Source of the DNA: Succinimonas amylolytica DSM 2873 | GTDB lineage: Bacteria > Pseudomonadota > Gammaproteobacteria > Enterobacterales > Succinivibrionaceae | Assembly: GCF_000378405.1 (NCBI RefSeq) | Contig: NZ_KB899636.1 | Span: forward strand, 1,590,249-1,641,944 | Reading direction: 5' to 3' | Length of the DNA stretch: 51,696 bases | Part shown: in pieces, positions 35,198 to 44,846 of the stretch | Layout: each line of letters begins with the position of its first letter | Position numbering within the stretch: the first letter of the stretch is position 1 | The notes under the pieces: generated by a model | Told to the model about the DNA's origin: nothing | The model's input: the letters and a program-made list of their open reading frames with translations, nothing else | Database searches by the model: none | Program-made: the position numbers and the translations under genes

Positions 35198-37720
35198 ATG
35201 GCAGAAGAAAACAAAAACGGAAAACTACAGAGGAAGCTGACCCGCAATAACGGGGCCAGAGCCAATTCTTCCTCTACGGGTGGCATTCGTTCCTACCAGG
35301 ATGATGACGGTACCAAAATAATTGTCAAGAAAAAGCGTACCTTTACCGTTCCCACTCCCGAGGATATTGAAAGGAAAAAGCGCGAGGAAGCTGAGAAGAA
35401 GCGTCTCGAAGAGGAAAACCGTCTGCGTGCCAAGGCTGAAGCCGAAAAGCGCGAAGCTGAGCTGAAGGCCCGTGCAGAAGCCCGCAAAAAGCAGACTGAA
35501 GAGGCCCGGAAGAAATCTCTGGAGGCTAAGGTTCAGGAATCTCCCGAGGAGAAGGCCAGACGTCTTGAGCAGGAAAAGGAAACTCTGGAACTCCGCAAGG
35601 CACAGGAGGAGGAAAGCTCCCGCCGTAATGCTGAGGCTGTAAAGCGTCAGAACGAGGAGGCCATGAGAATTCTGGAGGAGAACCAGAAGCGCTGGGAGGA
35701 AGAAGAGGAAGCCCGCGCGCATTCTCAGGATGACGACGATGACGGTACCTCACGTTATGTCAAGGAAGCCGAAGAGGAACAGGAGCGCGAAGAGGAAAAA
35801 CGCGGCAGAAGGCGCAGTACCCAGACCCAGCAGAACAAGGCAGGAAAGCGCGAGGAGGAAGATGACCGGAGCGCCCGTCACAACGCTCAGAAGTTCAGCA
35901 GAAAGCAGCTTAAGGGAGCTGCCCGTGCCAATCAGAAGGCTCACGGCTTTAAGAAGCCGGCAGTGCAGATTGTGAGAGATGTGGAAATCGGTGAAACCAT
36001 TACTGTTTCCGAGCTTGCTGAAAAGATGGCTGTTAAGGCAGCCGAGGTCATCAAGGTGATCATGAAGCTGGGTGATATGGTGACCATCAACCAGGTTATT
36101 GATCAGGAAACCGCCCAGGTAGTAGCCGAGGAAATGGGGCATAAGGTTATTCTTCGCAAGGAGAACGAACTGGAGGAGCAGGTGCTTTCCGATCGCGATA
36201 TGGCCAGCCATGCCGAGCCGCGTCCTCCGGTGGTTACCATCATGGGACACGTAGACCATGGCAAGACCTCTCTCCTGGACTATATCAGAAAGTCCAAGGT
36301 GGCTTCGGGAGAAGCCGGCGGCATTACCCAGAAGATCGGTGCCTATCATGTAAAGACCAAGAAGGGCGGCGTTATCACCTTTATTGATACCCCGGGCCAT
36401 GCAGCGTTTACTGCTATGCGTGCCCGCGGTGCTGCAGCAACTGATATTGTGGTGCTGGTGGTGGCTGCGGATGACGGCGTCATGCCGCAGACTGTAGAGG
36501 CTATCCAGCATGCCAAGGCCGGCAATGTGCCTATTGTGGTGGCCATCAACAAGATTGACAAGCCGGATGCCAACCCGGATCGGGTAACCCAGGAGCTTCT
36601 TAACTACAGCATTGTTCCCGAGGAGCTGGGCGGCGATATCCAGTTTGTGAAGGTGTCTGCCAAGACCGGTATCGGCATTGATGATCTTCTGGATGCCATT
36701 TCCCTGCAGGCTGAAGTTCTGGAACTCAAGGCTGTCAAGGACGGTATGGCCACCGGCGTGGTTATCGAATCCCGTCTGGACAAGGGCCGCGGTCCTATTG
36801 CTTCCGTGCTGGTTAAGCAGGGTACTCTGAATGTGGGAGACATTGTTCTCTGCGGCATGGAGTACGGCAAGGTCAGAGCTCTCAGAAACGAGCTCGGTCA
36901 GAATGTGAAGAGCGCCGGACCTTCTATTCCGGTGGAAGTGCTGGGCCTTTCCGGTGTTCCGGTGGCCGGTGATCAGTGCACCGTGGTTCGCGATGAAAAG
37001 AAGGCGCGCGAAGTTGCCAACTACCGTCAGGGCAAGTTCCGTGATGTGAAAATTGCCAGAGAGCAGAAGCTTAAGCTGGAGAACATGTTCAAGGAAGGAA
37101 CCCAGAATGAACTTAATATCGTGCTCAAGGCCGATGTTCAGGGTTCTGTGGAGGCTATCAGCGATTCTCTGGTCAAGCTGGGCACCGATGAAGTCAAGGT
37201 TACAATCGTCTACAAGGGCGTTGGCGGCATTACCGAAACCGATGCCACTCTGGCAGCGGCTTCCAATGCCATTATCCTCGGCTTCAACGTCCGTGCTGAT
37301 TCCAGTGCCCGCCGTTTCATAGACTCCAACAGTATCGATGTCCGCTACTACAGCGTGATTTACGATCTCATTGATGATGTGAAGAAGGCCCTGAGCGGTA
37401 TGCTGGGTTCCGAAATCAAGCAGCAGATCATCGGTATGGCCGAGGTGCGTCAGGTATTCCGTCATCCGAAGTTCGGCCAGATCGCCGGATGTATGGTTAC
37501 TGAAGGCACAGTCAAGCGCTCCGCTCCGATCCGCGTTCTGCGCGACAACGTGGTTATCTTCACCGGCGAACTGGATTCCCTGCGGCGGTTCAAGGACGAT
37601 GTTACCGAAGTTAAGAGCGGCAACGAATGCGGTATCTGCGTGAAGAACTACCAGGATGTCCATGAAGGCGATCAGATCGAAGTGTTTGAGAATATTGAGG
37701 TCAAGCGTACTCTTGAATAA
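35198..37720 (+). CDS. infB: Translation initiation factor IF-2
   Basis: An 840-residue GTPase (E. coli 890) that delivers fMet-tRNA to the 30S subunit. A long charged N-terminal coiled-coil region rich in Glu, Lys and Arg (about 45-220) precedes the IF2_N domain and the G domain: [20 protein letters not shown] (G1), [11 protein letters not shown] (G2), [14 protein letters not shown] (G3), [11 protein letters not shown] (G4), [13 protein letters not shown] (G5). Domains II-IV follow. It ends 38 bp before a hairpin that may reduce read-through to rbfA. Confidence 0.98.
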   Translation: MAEENKNGKLQRKLTRNNGARANSSSTGGIRSYQDDDGTKIIVKKKRTFTVPTPEDIERKKREEAEKKRLEEENRLRAKAEAEKREAELKARAEARKKQTEEARKKSLEAKVQESPEEKARRLEQEKETLELRKAQEEESSRRNAEAVKRQNEEAMRILEENQKRWEEEEEARAHSQDDDDDGTSRYVKEAEEEQEREEEKRGRRRSTQTQQNKAGKREEEDDRSARHNAQKFSRKQLKGAARANQKAHGFKKPAVQIVRDVEIGETITVSELAEKMAVKAAEVIKVIMKLGDMVTINQVIDQETAQVVAEEMGHKVILRKENELEEQVLSDRDMASHAEPRPPVVTIMGHVDHGKTSLLDYIRKSKVASGEAGGITQKIGAYHVKTKKGGVITFIDTPGHAAFTAMRARGAAATDIVVLVVAADDGVMPQTVEAIQHAKAGNVPIVVAINKIDKPDANPDRVTQELLNYSIVPEELGGDIQFVKVSAKTGIGIDDLLDAISLQAEVLELKAVKDGMATGVVIESRLDKGRGPIASVLVKQGTLNVGDIVLCGMEYGKVRALRNELGQNVKSAGPSIPVEVLGLSGVPVAGDQCTVVRDEKKAREVANYRQGKFRDVKIAREQKLKLENMFKEGTQNELNIVLKADVQGSVEAISDSLVKLGTDEVKVTIVYKGVGGITETDATLAAASNAIILGFNVRADSSARRFIDSNSIDVRYYSVIYDLIDDVKKALSGMLGSEIKQQIIGMAEVRQVFRHPKFGQIAGCMVTEGTVKRSAPIRVLRDNVVIFTGELDSLRRFKDDVTEVKSGNECGICVKNYQDVHEGDQIEVFENIEVKRTLE

Positions 37721-37757
37721 CGAATGCGATGCCTTCAGGGTATGACCTGATTTTAAG

Positions 37758-37790
37758 AGGGGCCTCCGGGGCCCCTTTGGTGTTTGTTTA
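37758..37790 (+). terminator. Terminator-like hairpin between infB and rbfA
   Basis: AGGGGCC (37758-37764), loop TCCGG, GGCCCCT (37770-37776), then TTGGTGTTTGTTT. The T tract is interrupted, so termination may be partial, splitting rbfA-truB from the upstream genes. Confidence 0.6.
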
Positions 37791-37817
37791 AACTTTAAAT
37801 TTTTAAAGAGAATTTTA

Positions 37818-38252
37818 ATGGCTAAGGAATATAGTCGGGCCCAGCGGGTAGCTGAGCAGATGAAAAAAGAAGTAGCCGGCATTATCATGCGGGAAATGAA
37901 GGATCCCCGTGTGAAGATGGCTACCGTAAGCGATGTATGGGTCTCCGGCGATCTCAGATATGCAAAAATCTATGTAACCTTCCTGGACAACGACGAGCAG
38001 TCGGTAAACAAGGGGATCCGGATTCTGAACAAGGCTAAGGGCTTCTTCCGGACCATGATCGGTCAGGCCATGCAGCTTAGGATCGTTCCGGAGGTGAGTT
38101 TTCATTATGACAAGTCTCTGGACGAGGGCTTCCGGATGTCGGATCTGATTTCGAGAACCGTCCGTCATGATGCCGAGCTCCGTGCTGAGAACGGTGCCGA
38201 ATCAGAAAATAGCAGCGAGGAAACAGAAAACAGCGATGCCACGACGAAATAA
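37818..38252 (+). CDS. rbfA: 30S ribosome-binding factor RbfA
   Basis: A 144-residue KH-like protein that binds the 16S rRNA 5' region during late 30S assembly and cold adaptation. Family signatures are YSRAQRVAEQMKKEVAGIIM, REMKDPRVKMATVSDVWVS, DLRYAKIYVTFLDND and VPEVSFHYDKSLDEGFRMSD. The C-terminus is an acidic tail. Its end overlaps truB by 17 bp, so the two are translationally coupled. Confidence 0.96.
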   Translation: MAKEYSRAQRVAEQMKKEVAGIIMREMKDPRVKMATVSDVWVSGDLRYAKIYVTFLDNDEQSVNKGIRILNKAKGFFRTMIGQAMQLRIVPEVSFHYDKSLDEGFRMSDLISRTVRHDAELRAENGAESENSSEETENSDATTK

Positions 38253-39240
38253 GAGGGATATTGACGGCGTTCTTCTTTTGAACAAGCCCCGGGGAATTAC
38301 CTCCAATGATGCCATGATTCGTATCAGAGGTTTGTATCATGCCCAGAAGGGCGGACATACCGGGGCTCTGGATCCTCTGGCCACGGGGATGCTTCCCATC
38401 TGTCTGGGAGAGGCTACCAAGTTTTCCCAGTTTCTGCTGGACGCTGACAAAACCTACCGGGTGAATGCCTGTTTCGGGATTCGTACCGATACCAGTGATT
38501 CCACCGGCAATGTTATTTCCAGATCCCGGGTGCATTTTTCGGAATCCGACCTTATGAAGGCTTTGGAGCATTTTACGGGCCGGCAGAAGCAGGTTCCCAG
38601 TATGTATTCTGCTCTCAAGTATCAGGGGAAGCACTATTATGACTATGCCCGGGCCGGGATTGAGATTCCCCGGGAGGCGCGGGATATTGTTATCTACAGA
38701 ATTGAGCTCCTGTCCTTTGACGGCACAAATGCACTCATGGAGGTCAGCTGCTCCAAGGGAACCTATATCCGGACTCTGGTGGATGATCTCGGCGAGTATA
38801 TGGGGTCCGGTGCTCATGTAACCATGCTGGATCGCCTTCAGGTGGCTGACTATCCCCGGGAGAAAATGGTTACCTTTGAGGATCTGGAACGGATTCTCAA
38901 TGAATCCCACAGTGAGGGCCATACTGCTTTTCCTGCGCTGGATGCGCTGCTGCTTCCTCCGGACACGGCAGTAAGACGCCTTCCGGAAATCCGGCTTGAC
39001 GAGACTCAGGGACGGCGGATTATGCTGGGCCAGCGTATCAAGGTGCGGCCGGTTAATATGCTGACCACGGATCTGCAGCCGATACGGATCTATATTGATC
39101 GCAGTGACGGAACCTCGGTATTTGCGGGGGTGGGCGATATCAGATATGACCTTCTGGCTCCGAAGCGGCTGATTACCGGAGTAAAGATGAATCTTACGGA
39201 TTTTCTCTGCGAGGACGGATCTGTTTCCAATCCGGTGTAG
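38236..39240 (+). CDS. truB: tRNA pseudouridine-55 synthase TruB
   Basis: A 334-residue enzyme (E. coli 314) that makes the universal Psi55 in the tRNA T-loop. GVLLLNKPRGITSNDAM is motif I. HTGALDPLATGMLPICLGEA holds the catalytic Asp (GALDPLATG). GKHYYDYARAGIEIPREARD and CSKGTYIRTLVDDLGEYM follow. A PUA-like C-terminal segment ends the protein. The start at 38236 (MPRRNKRDIDG) lies within rbfA. A terminator follows; rpsO, the usual next gene in many gammaproteobacteria, is absent. Confidence 0.97.
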   Translation: MPRRNKRDIDGVLLLNKPRGITSNDAMIRIRGLYHAQKGGHTGALDPLATGMLPICLGEATKFSQFLLDADKTYRVNACFGIRTDTSDSTGNVISRSRVHFSESDLMKALEHFTGRQKQVPSMYSALKYQGKHYYDYARAGIEIPREARDIVIYRIELLSFDGTNALMEVSCSKGTYIRTLVDDLGEYMGSGAHVTMLDRLQVADYPREKMVTFEDLERILNESHSEGHTAFPALDALLLPPDTAVRRLPEIRLDETQGRRIMLGQRIKVRPVNMLTTDLQPIRIYIDRSDGTSVFAGVGDIRYDLLAPKRLITGVKMNLTDFLCEDGSVSNPV

Positions 39241-39276
39241 CCACAAAAAGGAGTCTTTCCGCTGGAATCCTGTTTT

Positions 39277-39302
39277 AAGAGCCTTAAACGGCTCTTTTTA
39301 TT
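39277..39302 (+). terminator. Intrinsic terminator after truB
   Basis: AAGAGCC, loop TTAAAC, GGCTCTT followed by TTTATT, 36 bp after the truB stop. It marks the true end of the operon. Confidence 0.85.
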
Positions 39303-39498
39303 ATCTTGAATTCCACGCCTAAAATGAAACCTGAGCTTTAAATCTAAGTGATTAGAAGAGAAATAGAACTTAAACGACAGAGATCATAGAAAACAATAAC
39401 AAATGTTCAAAAGAGTGTTATAAATCAATGCTTAGAGCCTTGTTTTTGATAACACAACTTCCGCGTAGCTTATGTAGGAAGCTGGAAATTACACTCTT

Positions 39499-39639
39499 TT
39501 ATTCAAATTCATGAACCTCAAGGTACAGTTGTCGATGACCAGATAATATGTCCCTCTTTTGCTCAATCGGTTTGTCCCAATATCTGAACTTCGGAGATAC
39601 AATATTGCTCACTGGCTTTGGCTCCTGCTGCTGTAACAT
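39499..39639 (-). CDS. Possible small ORF (46 aa) downstream of the transposase
   Basis: MLQQQEPKPVSNIVSPKF... ending in YLEVHEFE, on the same strand as the transposase and 70 bp beyond it. AAAGGA abuts the ATG, too close for a good ribosome binding site. The residue composition is plausible, but there is no family match. It may be part of the mobile element or chance. The rest of 39303-39694 is AT-rich and shows no other gene. Confidence 0.2.
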   Translation of the reverse strand: MLQQQEPKPVSNIVSPKFRYWDKPIEQKRDILSGHRQLYLEVHEFE

Positions 39640-39694
39640 TCCTTTACAGCAAGAGAATAATCAAGCGTTCTATCCTGTAAAAGTTTCACAATTC

Positions 39695-41326
39695 TACGGA
39701 CTATAACCTCTAATTTTCAGTGTTTTGTGAAACTGTAACCTTTCTTGGTCTCCCCCTCGGTCTACGAGGTGTTGTTTCGGACTGTTCTTTTACCTTGGGC
39801 TTTCTTCCTCTTTTCTTTGGTTCAGGTTTTGCTGCAGGAACTGAAAGTCCCAACTTTTCTAATGTTTCCATTACTGTATTGAGGGTATGAACCCAGTATT
39901 CGTCATCTGATGATGCCGGTACATTTAAAGGCGCATCAGTCATTCTCCATGCGGATGACAGATCATCCATCATTTCGCCGTATGACATTTCTTTTAGAAC
40001 TCCAGACTTCTGAGCCTTATTGATAATCCTGCAGGTTATCAAAGTAGAAATGAAGTTCACGAATTCACTTCCTATTACAGCAAAATCTCCCTGAACCCTT
40101 GTTCTGTCCAAATCTTCATCCATCTTGTAATACTTAAACACCATCTCGAGTTTCCATCGTTCTTCATAGCACGTATAAGCAACAACAGGAGGCAGATCCT
40201 GATCTGATTCTAAAACAATCAGACCGAATTTATCTTTTTTGTCACAGTATTTCTCATAATCAAACTCTGAATCCTGCTTAGCTTTAGTTAGAAAGGTTTT
40301 AGCTTCAAGAGATGACTTTGACTGATCAAGGAATGCATACAGATACCTTCCGCCCTTGATTTGTTTTTTACAGTAAAGAACATTGGTTGCAATTCCAGAA
40401 AGAACCCCCTGGAATGACAACATGTCATTATCCTTTATTCGTACGTCATTCCGTTTTATAGGAGTAAGGAAATGCAGGTTCGGTCTGCTGTTGAGCTCAT
40501 TTTTAATTTTGCTTGGAGGAAAACCTTTGTCAGCAACGATGATACCTTTATCGATATTGTTGTTTCTTATGAATGTCGAGTAAGCACTGGCATCAATACA
40601 GTTACCCGGAAATACCTGTGCGCAGACCGGTTCCATTTTTTCAATATCGTATGCGTATATAACAGAGATGTCTTTTGTGTTTTTTACTCTGGCTTTGTAA
40701 GAGAATGCTGACAAATCATTGACCGTGCTGTTATCCTGCTTGAGTGTCCCATCAATCGCAATATGATGTTCTGCCATCACTGAACTGATTCGTTTCAAAA
40801 AGAACGCTTTTCTTCTGTCTTCATCAACTCCAAGATAGTCAATCAGATTGCCAAGAGAGTTCTGTGAAACAGCAGCTCCCGGAAAAAAGACACTGGTAAA
40901 GGTTCGCCGGTAGTGAGCTGATACACGGCTTAAAGGTGTAGACGGTCTTATTACTCTTATGATTGCCAGCGACATGATGGAATATACTTTTCCAGCATCA
41001 TATACCGCGAGTAAATCATCTGTTATGTCGTCACATACAGATTTTGCCAAAGCTACAGAACCGTAGGATAGCATCTTAGGTTTTGCCTCTGTCGAAGCTT
41101 TGTTATCAACTGGAACAAACTTAAAATTGATGATATGTCCGACAACTTTCCCATTATGCGGCTGAGGATTTTTTCCCGGTACGTATTTAACCGCACTCCG
41201 CTCACGTACAGAATACCTTTTAGGACCATCTCTGCCAGAGTCTTCAACAATAGTATTAACCGGTCTTTTAACCTTTCTGATTTCTTCAGGAACCTTCATA
41301 AAAACACCTCTTATATATAGTCCGTA
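39695..41326 (-). mobile_element. IS4/IS1634-type insertion sequence
   Basis: The core is one transposase gene flanked by an 11-bp inverted repeat: TACGGACTATA at 39695-39705 and TATAGTCCGTA at 41316-41326. The true outer ends may extend a little further. The region is clearly more AT-rich than the genes on either side, which fits recent acquisition. It lies between the truB terminator and an unrelated gene, so no gene is visibly interrupted. A further ACGGACTA at 41338-41345, direct with respect to the left copy, complicates calling the ends. Confidence 0.65.
39710..41299 (-). CDS. IS4/IS1634-type DDE transposase with C-terminal AT-hooks
   Basis: A 529-residue transposase. The DDE residues can be placed: HIAIDGTLKQ (first Asp, about 180), KGIIVADKGFPPSK (second Asp, about 250) and the Y-x2-R-x3-E-x6-K signature as YEERWKLEMVFKYYK (about 374). 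This signature defines the IS4 superfamily; length and the surrounding motifs fit the IS1634 type. The C-terminus carries two AT-hook-like motifs (KKRGRKPKVK; RRPRGRPRKV), unusual for this family and likely extra DNA-binding elements. The frame is intact, so the element may be active. Confidence 0.85.
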   Translation of the reverse strand: MKVPEEIRKVKRPVNTIVEDSGRDGPKRYSVRERSAVKYVPGKNPQPHNGKVVGHIINFKFVPVDNKASTEAKPKMLSYGSVALAKSVCDDITDDLLAVYDAGKVYSIMSLAIIRVIRPSTPLSRVSAHYRRTFTSVFFPGAAVSQNSLGNLIDYLGVDEDRRKAFFLKRISSVMAEHHIAIDGTLKQDNSTVNDLSAFSYKARVKNTKDISVIYAYDIEKMEPVCAQVFPGNCIDASAYSTFIRNNNIDKGIIVADKGFPPSKIKNELNSRPNLHFLTPIKRNDVRIKDNDMLSFQGVLSGIATNVLYCKKQIKGGRYLYAFLDQSKSSLEAKTFLTKAKQDSEFDYEKYCDKKDKFGLIVLESDQDLPPVVAYTCYEERWKLEMVFKYYKMDEDLDRTRVQGDFAVIGSEFVNFISTLITCRIINKAQKSGVLKEMSYGEMMDDLSSAWRMTDAPLNVPASSDDEYWVHTLNTVMETLEKLGLSVPAAKPEPKKRGRKPKVKEQSETTPRRPRGRPRKVTVSQNTEN

Positions 41327-41345
41327 TTATATCATAAACGGACTA
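41318..41345. repeat. 8-bp inverted repeat upstream of the transposase gene
   Basis: TAGTCCGT, 12 AT-rich bases, ACGGACTA. It covers the element's right terminal repeat and the likely transposase promoter area. It could be a transposase-binding site limiting expression, or a relic of the target sequence. Confidence 0.45.
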
Positions 41346-41707
41346 ATAAAGACATAAAAAATGATAATTTTGCAAAGAAATCACTAACTTTTACGATAAA
41401 ACAGGAGTTAAAAAGGCAGATTATTTCCAAAAAACAGGGGAAACAGATGAATTTTTGATATGATTTGAAAAGAAAAGACCTCAGAACAAGAAGCTTTCTA
41501 TAGTCCTGAGGTTTGTGAAAGTTTTAATCCTGTAATTTTTCTTTTTCAGTAGCAATCACCTGATATCTGGAAAACATATAAAAGAATCCTCCCTGACGAA
41601 GGAGGAATTCCTGAAAGAGATCCTTCCGGCATAGCTCCAGGGATAGCGGTCATAACCTGACATTGATTATGAATCCCAGGGCCTCCAAGTCCGGAGCCGG
41701 AAAGCCG
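41327..41707. other. AT-rich intergenic region downstream of the coiled-coil gene
   Basis: No gene was found. Two hairpins are visible: CCTCAG/CTGAGG around 41479-41511, and TCCTCC/GGAGGA at 41587-41606. The latter is followed on the minus strand by TTCTTTT and is a weak candidate terminator for the gene at 41708-42814. Confidence 0.4.
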
Positions 41708-42814
41708 CTACATGAACATGCTGTTCAGCTTCTGGAAATAAGACCCCCAGAGGGACGGATCCGAGACATATTTCCATTCCGGAGAGTTCTTCATGTTTTC
41801 AATTCGATCCTGAGTCTCCTTGATAAGACCGCTGAGCTCATGCAGAACCCTGAGGAGATTTTCCTCATTTTCCTGTTCGTCCGGATATTCCACGGGCTTT
41901 TCTGTTGCCTGATCCAGAAGAATGTTCATTTTGTCAAAGAGGCAGTTTTCCCAGCAGTGCACCAGGTTGTCTCTGATGGTGTGAAAGAATTCCTCGTCTT
42001 CGGATGCTATCAGGGGGGCATGAGTCCGGGCCACACCGGCGGCACACTGGGAATTCAGGAGCTGACTCTGGATCGGATTAAGTTTCTTTCTCTCACCGAT
42101 GGCCTTCATGGCAGAGGTGGCGGAACGGTTGGCATCCAGCAGATTGATATAGCAGAAGTTTTTGGTTTCCTCGGCATCTCTCTTCATGGCTGCCAGTTTC
42201 GGCATTTTTACAATTTTCAGTTCGTTTATGGCACTTTCCTGCTCGGTGATTTTGTTGCTGAGAGTCTCCAGATCCTTCTGGAGATCCTCCCGGGTACTGA
42301 GATCCCCGCAACTGTCAGCATTATCCTGCAGGGAGGCATATTCACCCTGGAGCTTCTCCAGTTCTGCGGTCAGCTTGTTGAGCTCGCCCTGGGAGACAGT
42401 GTATTCCAGAGTGATTTTGCTGGCCTCCTGGGAGGCCTGGTCGTACTGATCCTGCATGGCCTTGGCCTTGGCGTTTGACTCTCTTATCAGTTTTTCCTGT
42501 TCAAAACGTCTTTTCATGAAAAACATGCTGGCATATTCGTTTTCCCGGGCAATCCGGTCCAGGATCATGAGATGGGCGTCAATGAGCAGAAAACGGCGGT
42601 TTCTGTCAGGGGTGTCCTGAAGATAGGTATGGAGATTCTTCTTGATGTGCGAAAACCCTGAAAACAAATTGCTGAAATCACGCTTCCGGTAGAGATCAAA
42701 CAGATCCGGCAGGTCTTCCGGACATTCCTGCTGATTTCTTTCCACAAAGTCCTGAATATCGTGAATCGCCTTTTCTAAAAAAGTGTCCTTGAAAATGTCG
42801 TTTATGTTGCTCAT
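41708..42814 (-). CDS. Cytoplasmic coiled-coil protein of unknown function (368 aa)
   Basis: No signal peptide or membrane segment is seen. Residues about 100-245 are a long coiled coil (QEKLIRESNAKAKAMQDQYD, GELNKLTAELEKLQGEYASL, DLQKDLETLSNKITEQESAI), flanked by helical ends. The N-terminal third has DFSNLFSGFSHIKKNLHTYL, and the C-terminus WKYVSDPSLWGSYFQKLNSM. It resembles structural or toxic-anion-resistance-type (TelA-like) helical proteins only in general style, and I cannot name a family. It stands alone, with an AT-rich region and the IS downstream. Confidence 0.8.
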   Translation of the reverse strand: MSNINDIFKDTFLEKAIHDIQDFVERNQQECPEDLPDLFDLYRKRDFSNLFSGFSHIKKNLHTYLQDTPDRNRRFLLIDAHLMILDRIARENEYASMFFMKRRFEQEKLIRESNAKAKAMQDQYDQASQEASKITLEYTVSQGELNKLTAELEKLQGEYASLQDNADSCGDLSTREDLQKDLETLSNKITEQESAINELKIVKMPKLAAMKRDAEETKNFCYINLLDANRSATSAMKAIGERKKLNPIQSQLLNSQCAAGVARTHAPLIASEDEEFFHTIRDNLVHCWENCLFDKMNILLDQATEKPVEYPDEQENEENLLRVLHELSGLIKETQDRIENMKNSPEWKYVSDPSLWGSYFQKLNSMFM

Positions 42815-43103
42815 AGTAATGCCACATCCCGTCTGGTGATGTCTGAATCATGGGAAATTCAGCTTTTGCAATCGTTTTCCCCTATCTTCAGATTGTGGCA
42901 CGACGGATGCCGTCTGTCTATTTGTTAACAGGTATTTTGGGAAGTATGGCATGAATTCAGAAATAATTAGCCGTAAAAAGCAAAAAAAGGAAAGGCAGGG
43001 GGTTCATACCATTTCCGGGATTCACGCTACATTTTGAATCCTTTTCCGCACTTTCCTTATTCTTGGCAGTTTCTTTTGTTCCGCGATTCCGGGGATGGCG
43101 GCC

Positions 43104-44000
43104 TCAGTTCCGGAGCTGCCGTTCCGGAACTCCCAGCCGGTGTTCCGGATATACCGGAATTTTGAGATGGGCTCTGCCGGCATAGGGGATGATATATTTT
43201 ATGAGATTGACATGATTGATGCTCTCCCAGACCTTGCGTATTTCCTTTTCGATTTCAGAAGTCGTCATTCCGGCGTATCTGGAAAAGAAGCTCTCCGGGG
43301 TATCTCTGGTTTTCAGGATTATTTCCAGGCAGCGTTCCCGGTGCCACTTTTCGGCAAGAGCTTCCGGAGCGTCAATGTAGATGATGAGATCGGCATAGTC
43401 TCCGGGGGCTTTAATTCCCGGAATGCCGTATTCTTCAGCCGGAGCCAGAAGATTTACGCCCTCGAATATCAGAATGTCGGTATCCCGGGGAATTATCTGT
43501 CTCTTGTCGGGAAGACGGTCATAAACCTTGTGGGAGTAGAGAGGGGCAGCAATATCTCCTGCGGGATTTTTGGCAGCTTTCAGAAAATCCTCCATGTATC
43601 TGGCATCGTAGGAAACCGGGAAGCCCTTTTTATCCATGAGTTTGTGCTCGTTAAGCCAGGCGGAGGGATAGATAAAGCCATCGCTGGACACGGTCTCCGT
43701 CCGGAGGCCGGAGAGTGTCAGAAGTCTTTTCAGCATGAGTGCGGTGGATGATTTTCCGGAGCTTACGCCGCCGGCGATAACGACAATGAAGATGCCGGGA
43801 CGGGGAGATGCGGCAGGGGAGAAGCGGAATTTGGAAAATTCTGAAAGCACGGCCTCCGTCAGAGGAAAAAGATCCTGCCTGATAAATTCTGCGGAAATCC
43901 GGAGATTCTCCGGAGGCACCTTTGCGGCAAGCTCGGAATCGGTAAGGCTTTTCAGGGTATCAAGTCCGGATTTAAAGGGAATTTCTGCGGCGCGGTTCAT
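43104..44000 (-). CDS. coaA: Pantothenate kinase (type I)
   Basis: A 298-residue P-loop kinase for the first step of coenzyme A synthesis (E. coli CoaA 316). P-loop AGGVSSGKSSTALML, then VSSDGFIYPSAWLNE (E. coli TTDGFLHPN), LMDKKGFPVSYDARYMEDFL, APLYSHKVYDRLP, ILIFEGVNLLAPAEE and YIDAPEALAEKWHRER are all recognisable. In the P-loop, GGVSSGKS replaces the E. coli GSVAVGKS. ATG 44000 was chosen because AGGAGA lies seven bases upstream; a start at 44027 is possible. It is monocistronic. Confidence 0.93.
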   Translation of the reverse strand: MNRAAEIPFKSGLDTLKSLTDSELAAKVPPENLRISAEFIRQDLFPLTEAVLSEFSKFRFSPAASPRPGIFIVVIAGGVSSGKSSTALMLKRLLTLSGLRTETVSSDGFIYPSAWLNEHKLMDKKGFPVSYDARYMEDFLKAAKNPAGDIAAPLYSHKVYDRLPDKRQIIPRDTDILIFEGVNLLAPAEEYGIPGIKAPGDYADLIIYIDAPEALAEKWHRERCLEIILKTRDTPESFFSRYAGMTTSEIEKEIRKVWESINHVNLIKYIIPYAGRAHLKIPVYPEHRLGVPERQLRN

Positions 44001-44297
44001 ATCAGTCTCCTGTGGTTTTCCGGACATTTTTTGGGGGATGTGGCAGCGATGCTGCAGCAGGCCTCATTATCGGCAGAAACGCCCCTGGAGGCAAGGGTGA
44101 ATCTCCTGATAACGGCATGAGGAGCCGGGCAGGCATTTCCTTTATCATGCCGGATCTTCCGGCCGTTATTACGGGACATAACCGGAACTTACTGGTATCA
44201 TATGCCCTGAAGCCGAAAAGCACACTTCCTTTTGAAAGGATTCACCTGCTGTTCCTGACACAGGACTGCGGTACGACATGATTTGCGGAAGCTAGTT

Positions 44298-44633
44298 ATG
44301 AAAACAAAAATTTTTATGACGGTTCTTGGCGCCGGCGCACTGCTGCTGGTTCAGAATGCCGGGGCCTTTATTCTTGCCAATAATTCCGAGCACGATATTA
44401 CCGGAATTTATACAGCAGCTCCGGACAGTCCGGACTGGGGGAAGAATCTTATAAAGGGCAAGCACCTCGGCAGCAGACAGTCCTGCAATCTCGCTCTTGA
44501 GGTGTCCTCTGACAGATTTGATTTGCTTATTGAAACCCGCTCCGGCAAAAAGCAGGAATTTCATGACTACCCGGCAGGAACCAGGCAGATCACTCTGAAA
44601 ACCGGCGGAGAGAGTTTTTTTTCGGTGAAGTAA
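44298..44633 (+). CDS. Small secreted protein (111 aa)
   Basis: The start at 44298 (MKTKIFMTVLGAGALLLVQN) has GGAAG upstream and gives a clear signal peptide ending at GAGA. The mature part is about 85 residues: FILANNSEHDITGIYTAAPD, DWGKNLIKGKHLGSRQSCN and FDLLIETRSGKKQEFHDYP. The N-N-S...I-x-x-I-Y...W-G-x-x-L pattern followed by a G-x-x-x-x-I/L strand is shared with a widespread group of small periplasmic beta-rich proteins of unknown role, often misannotated. It is divergent from coaA; the 297-bp gap between them holds nothing else clear. Confidence 0.75.
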   Translation: MKTKIFMTVLGAGALLLVQNAGAFILANNSEHDITGIYTAAPDSPDWGKNLIKGKHLGSRQSCNLALEVSSDRFDLLIETRSGKKQEFHDYPAGTRQITLKTGGESFFSVK

Positions 44634-44761
44634 CACCCCTTTACTGAAACTGCCAGTCTTCCTCCGCTACCGGTACACAAAAGGGAAATGCCTTCCCGGT
44701 TCTGGCATGGCAGTCTGCGACTTTAGCCGCAAAAATTCCTGCGGTACTCCAGGAAGACCAA

Positions 44762-44788
44762 AAACCCGATTCCGGCAGAATCGGGTTT
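44762..44788 (-). terminator. Terminator after the trp operon (bidirectional)
   Basis: AACCCGATTC, loop CGGCA, GAATCGGGTT. On the minus strand the stem is followed by TTTTTGG, serving trpCF; on the plus strand by TTCT, possibly serving the small secreted protein gene. Confidence 0.85.
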
Positions 44789-44846
44789 CTATGAAATCCC
44801 GTGCTGTGGTTTCAGCACCGTGCAGGAGAATATCTGTGCATTCCTG

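Noticed and set aside
35750-37888. 712-codon open frame on the minus strand
   Set aside because: It is antisense to infB, with no ribosome binding site and no recognisable domain. IF-2 is certain on the other strand.
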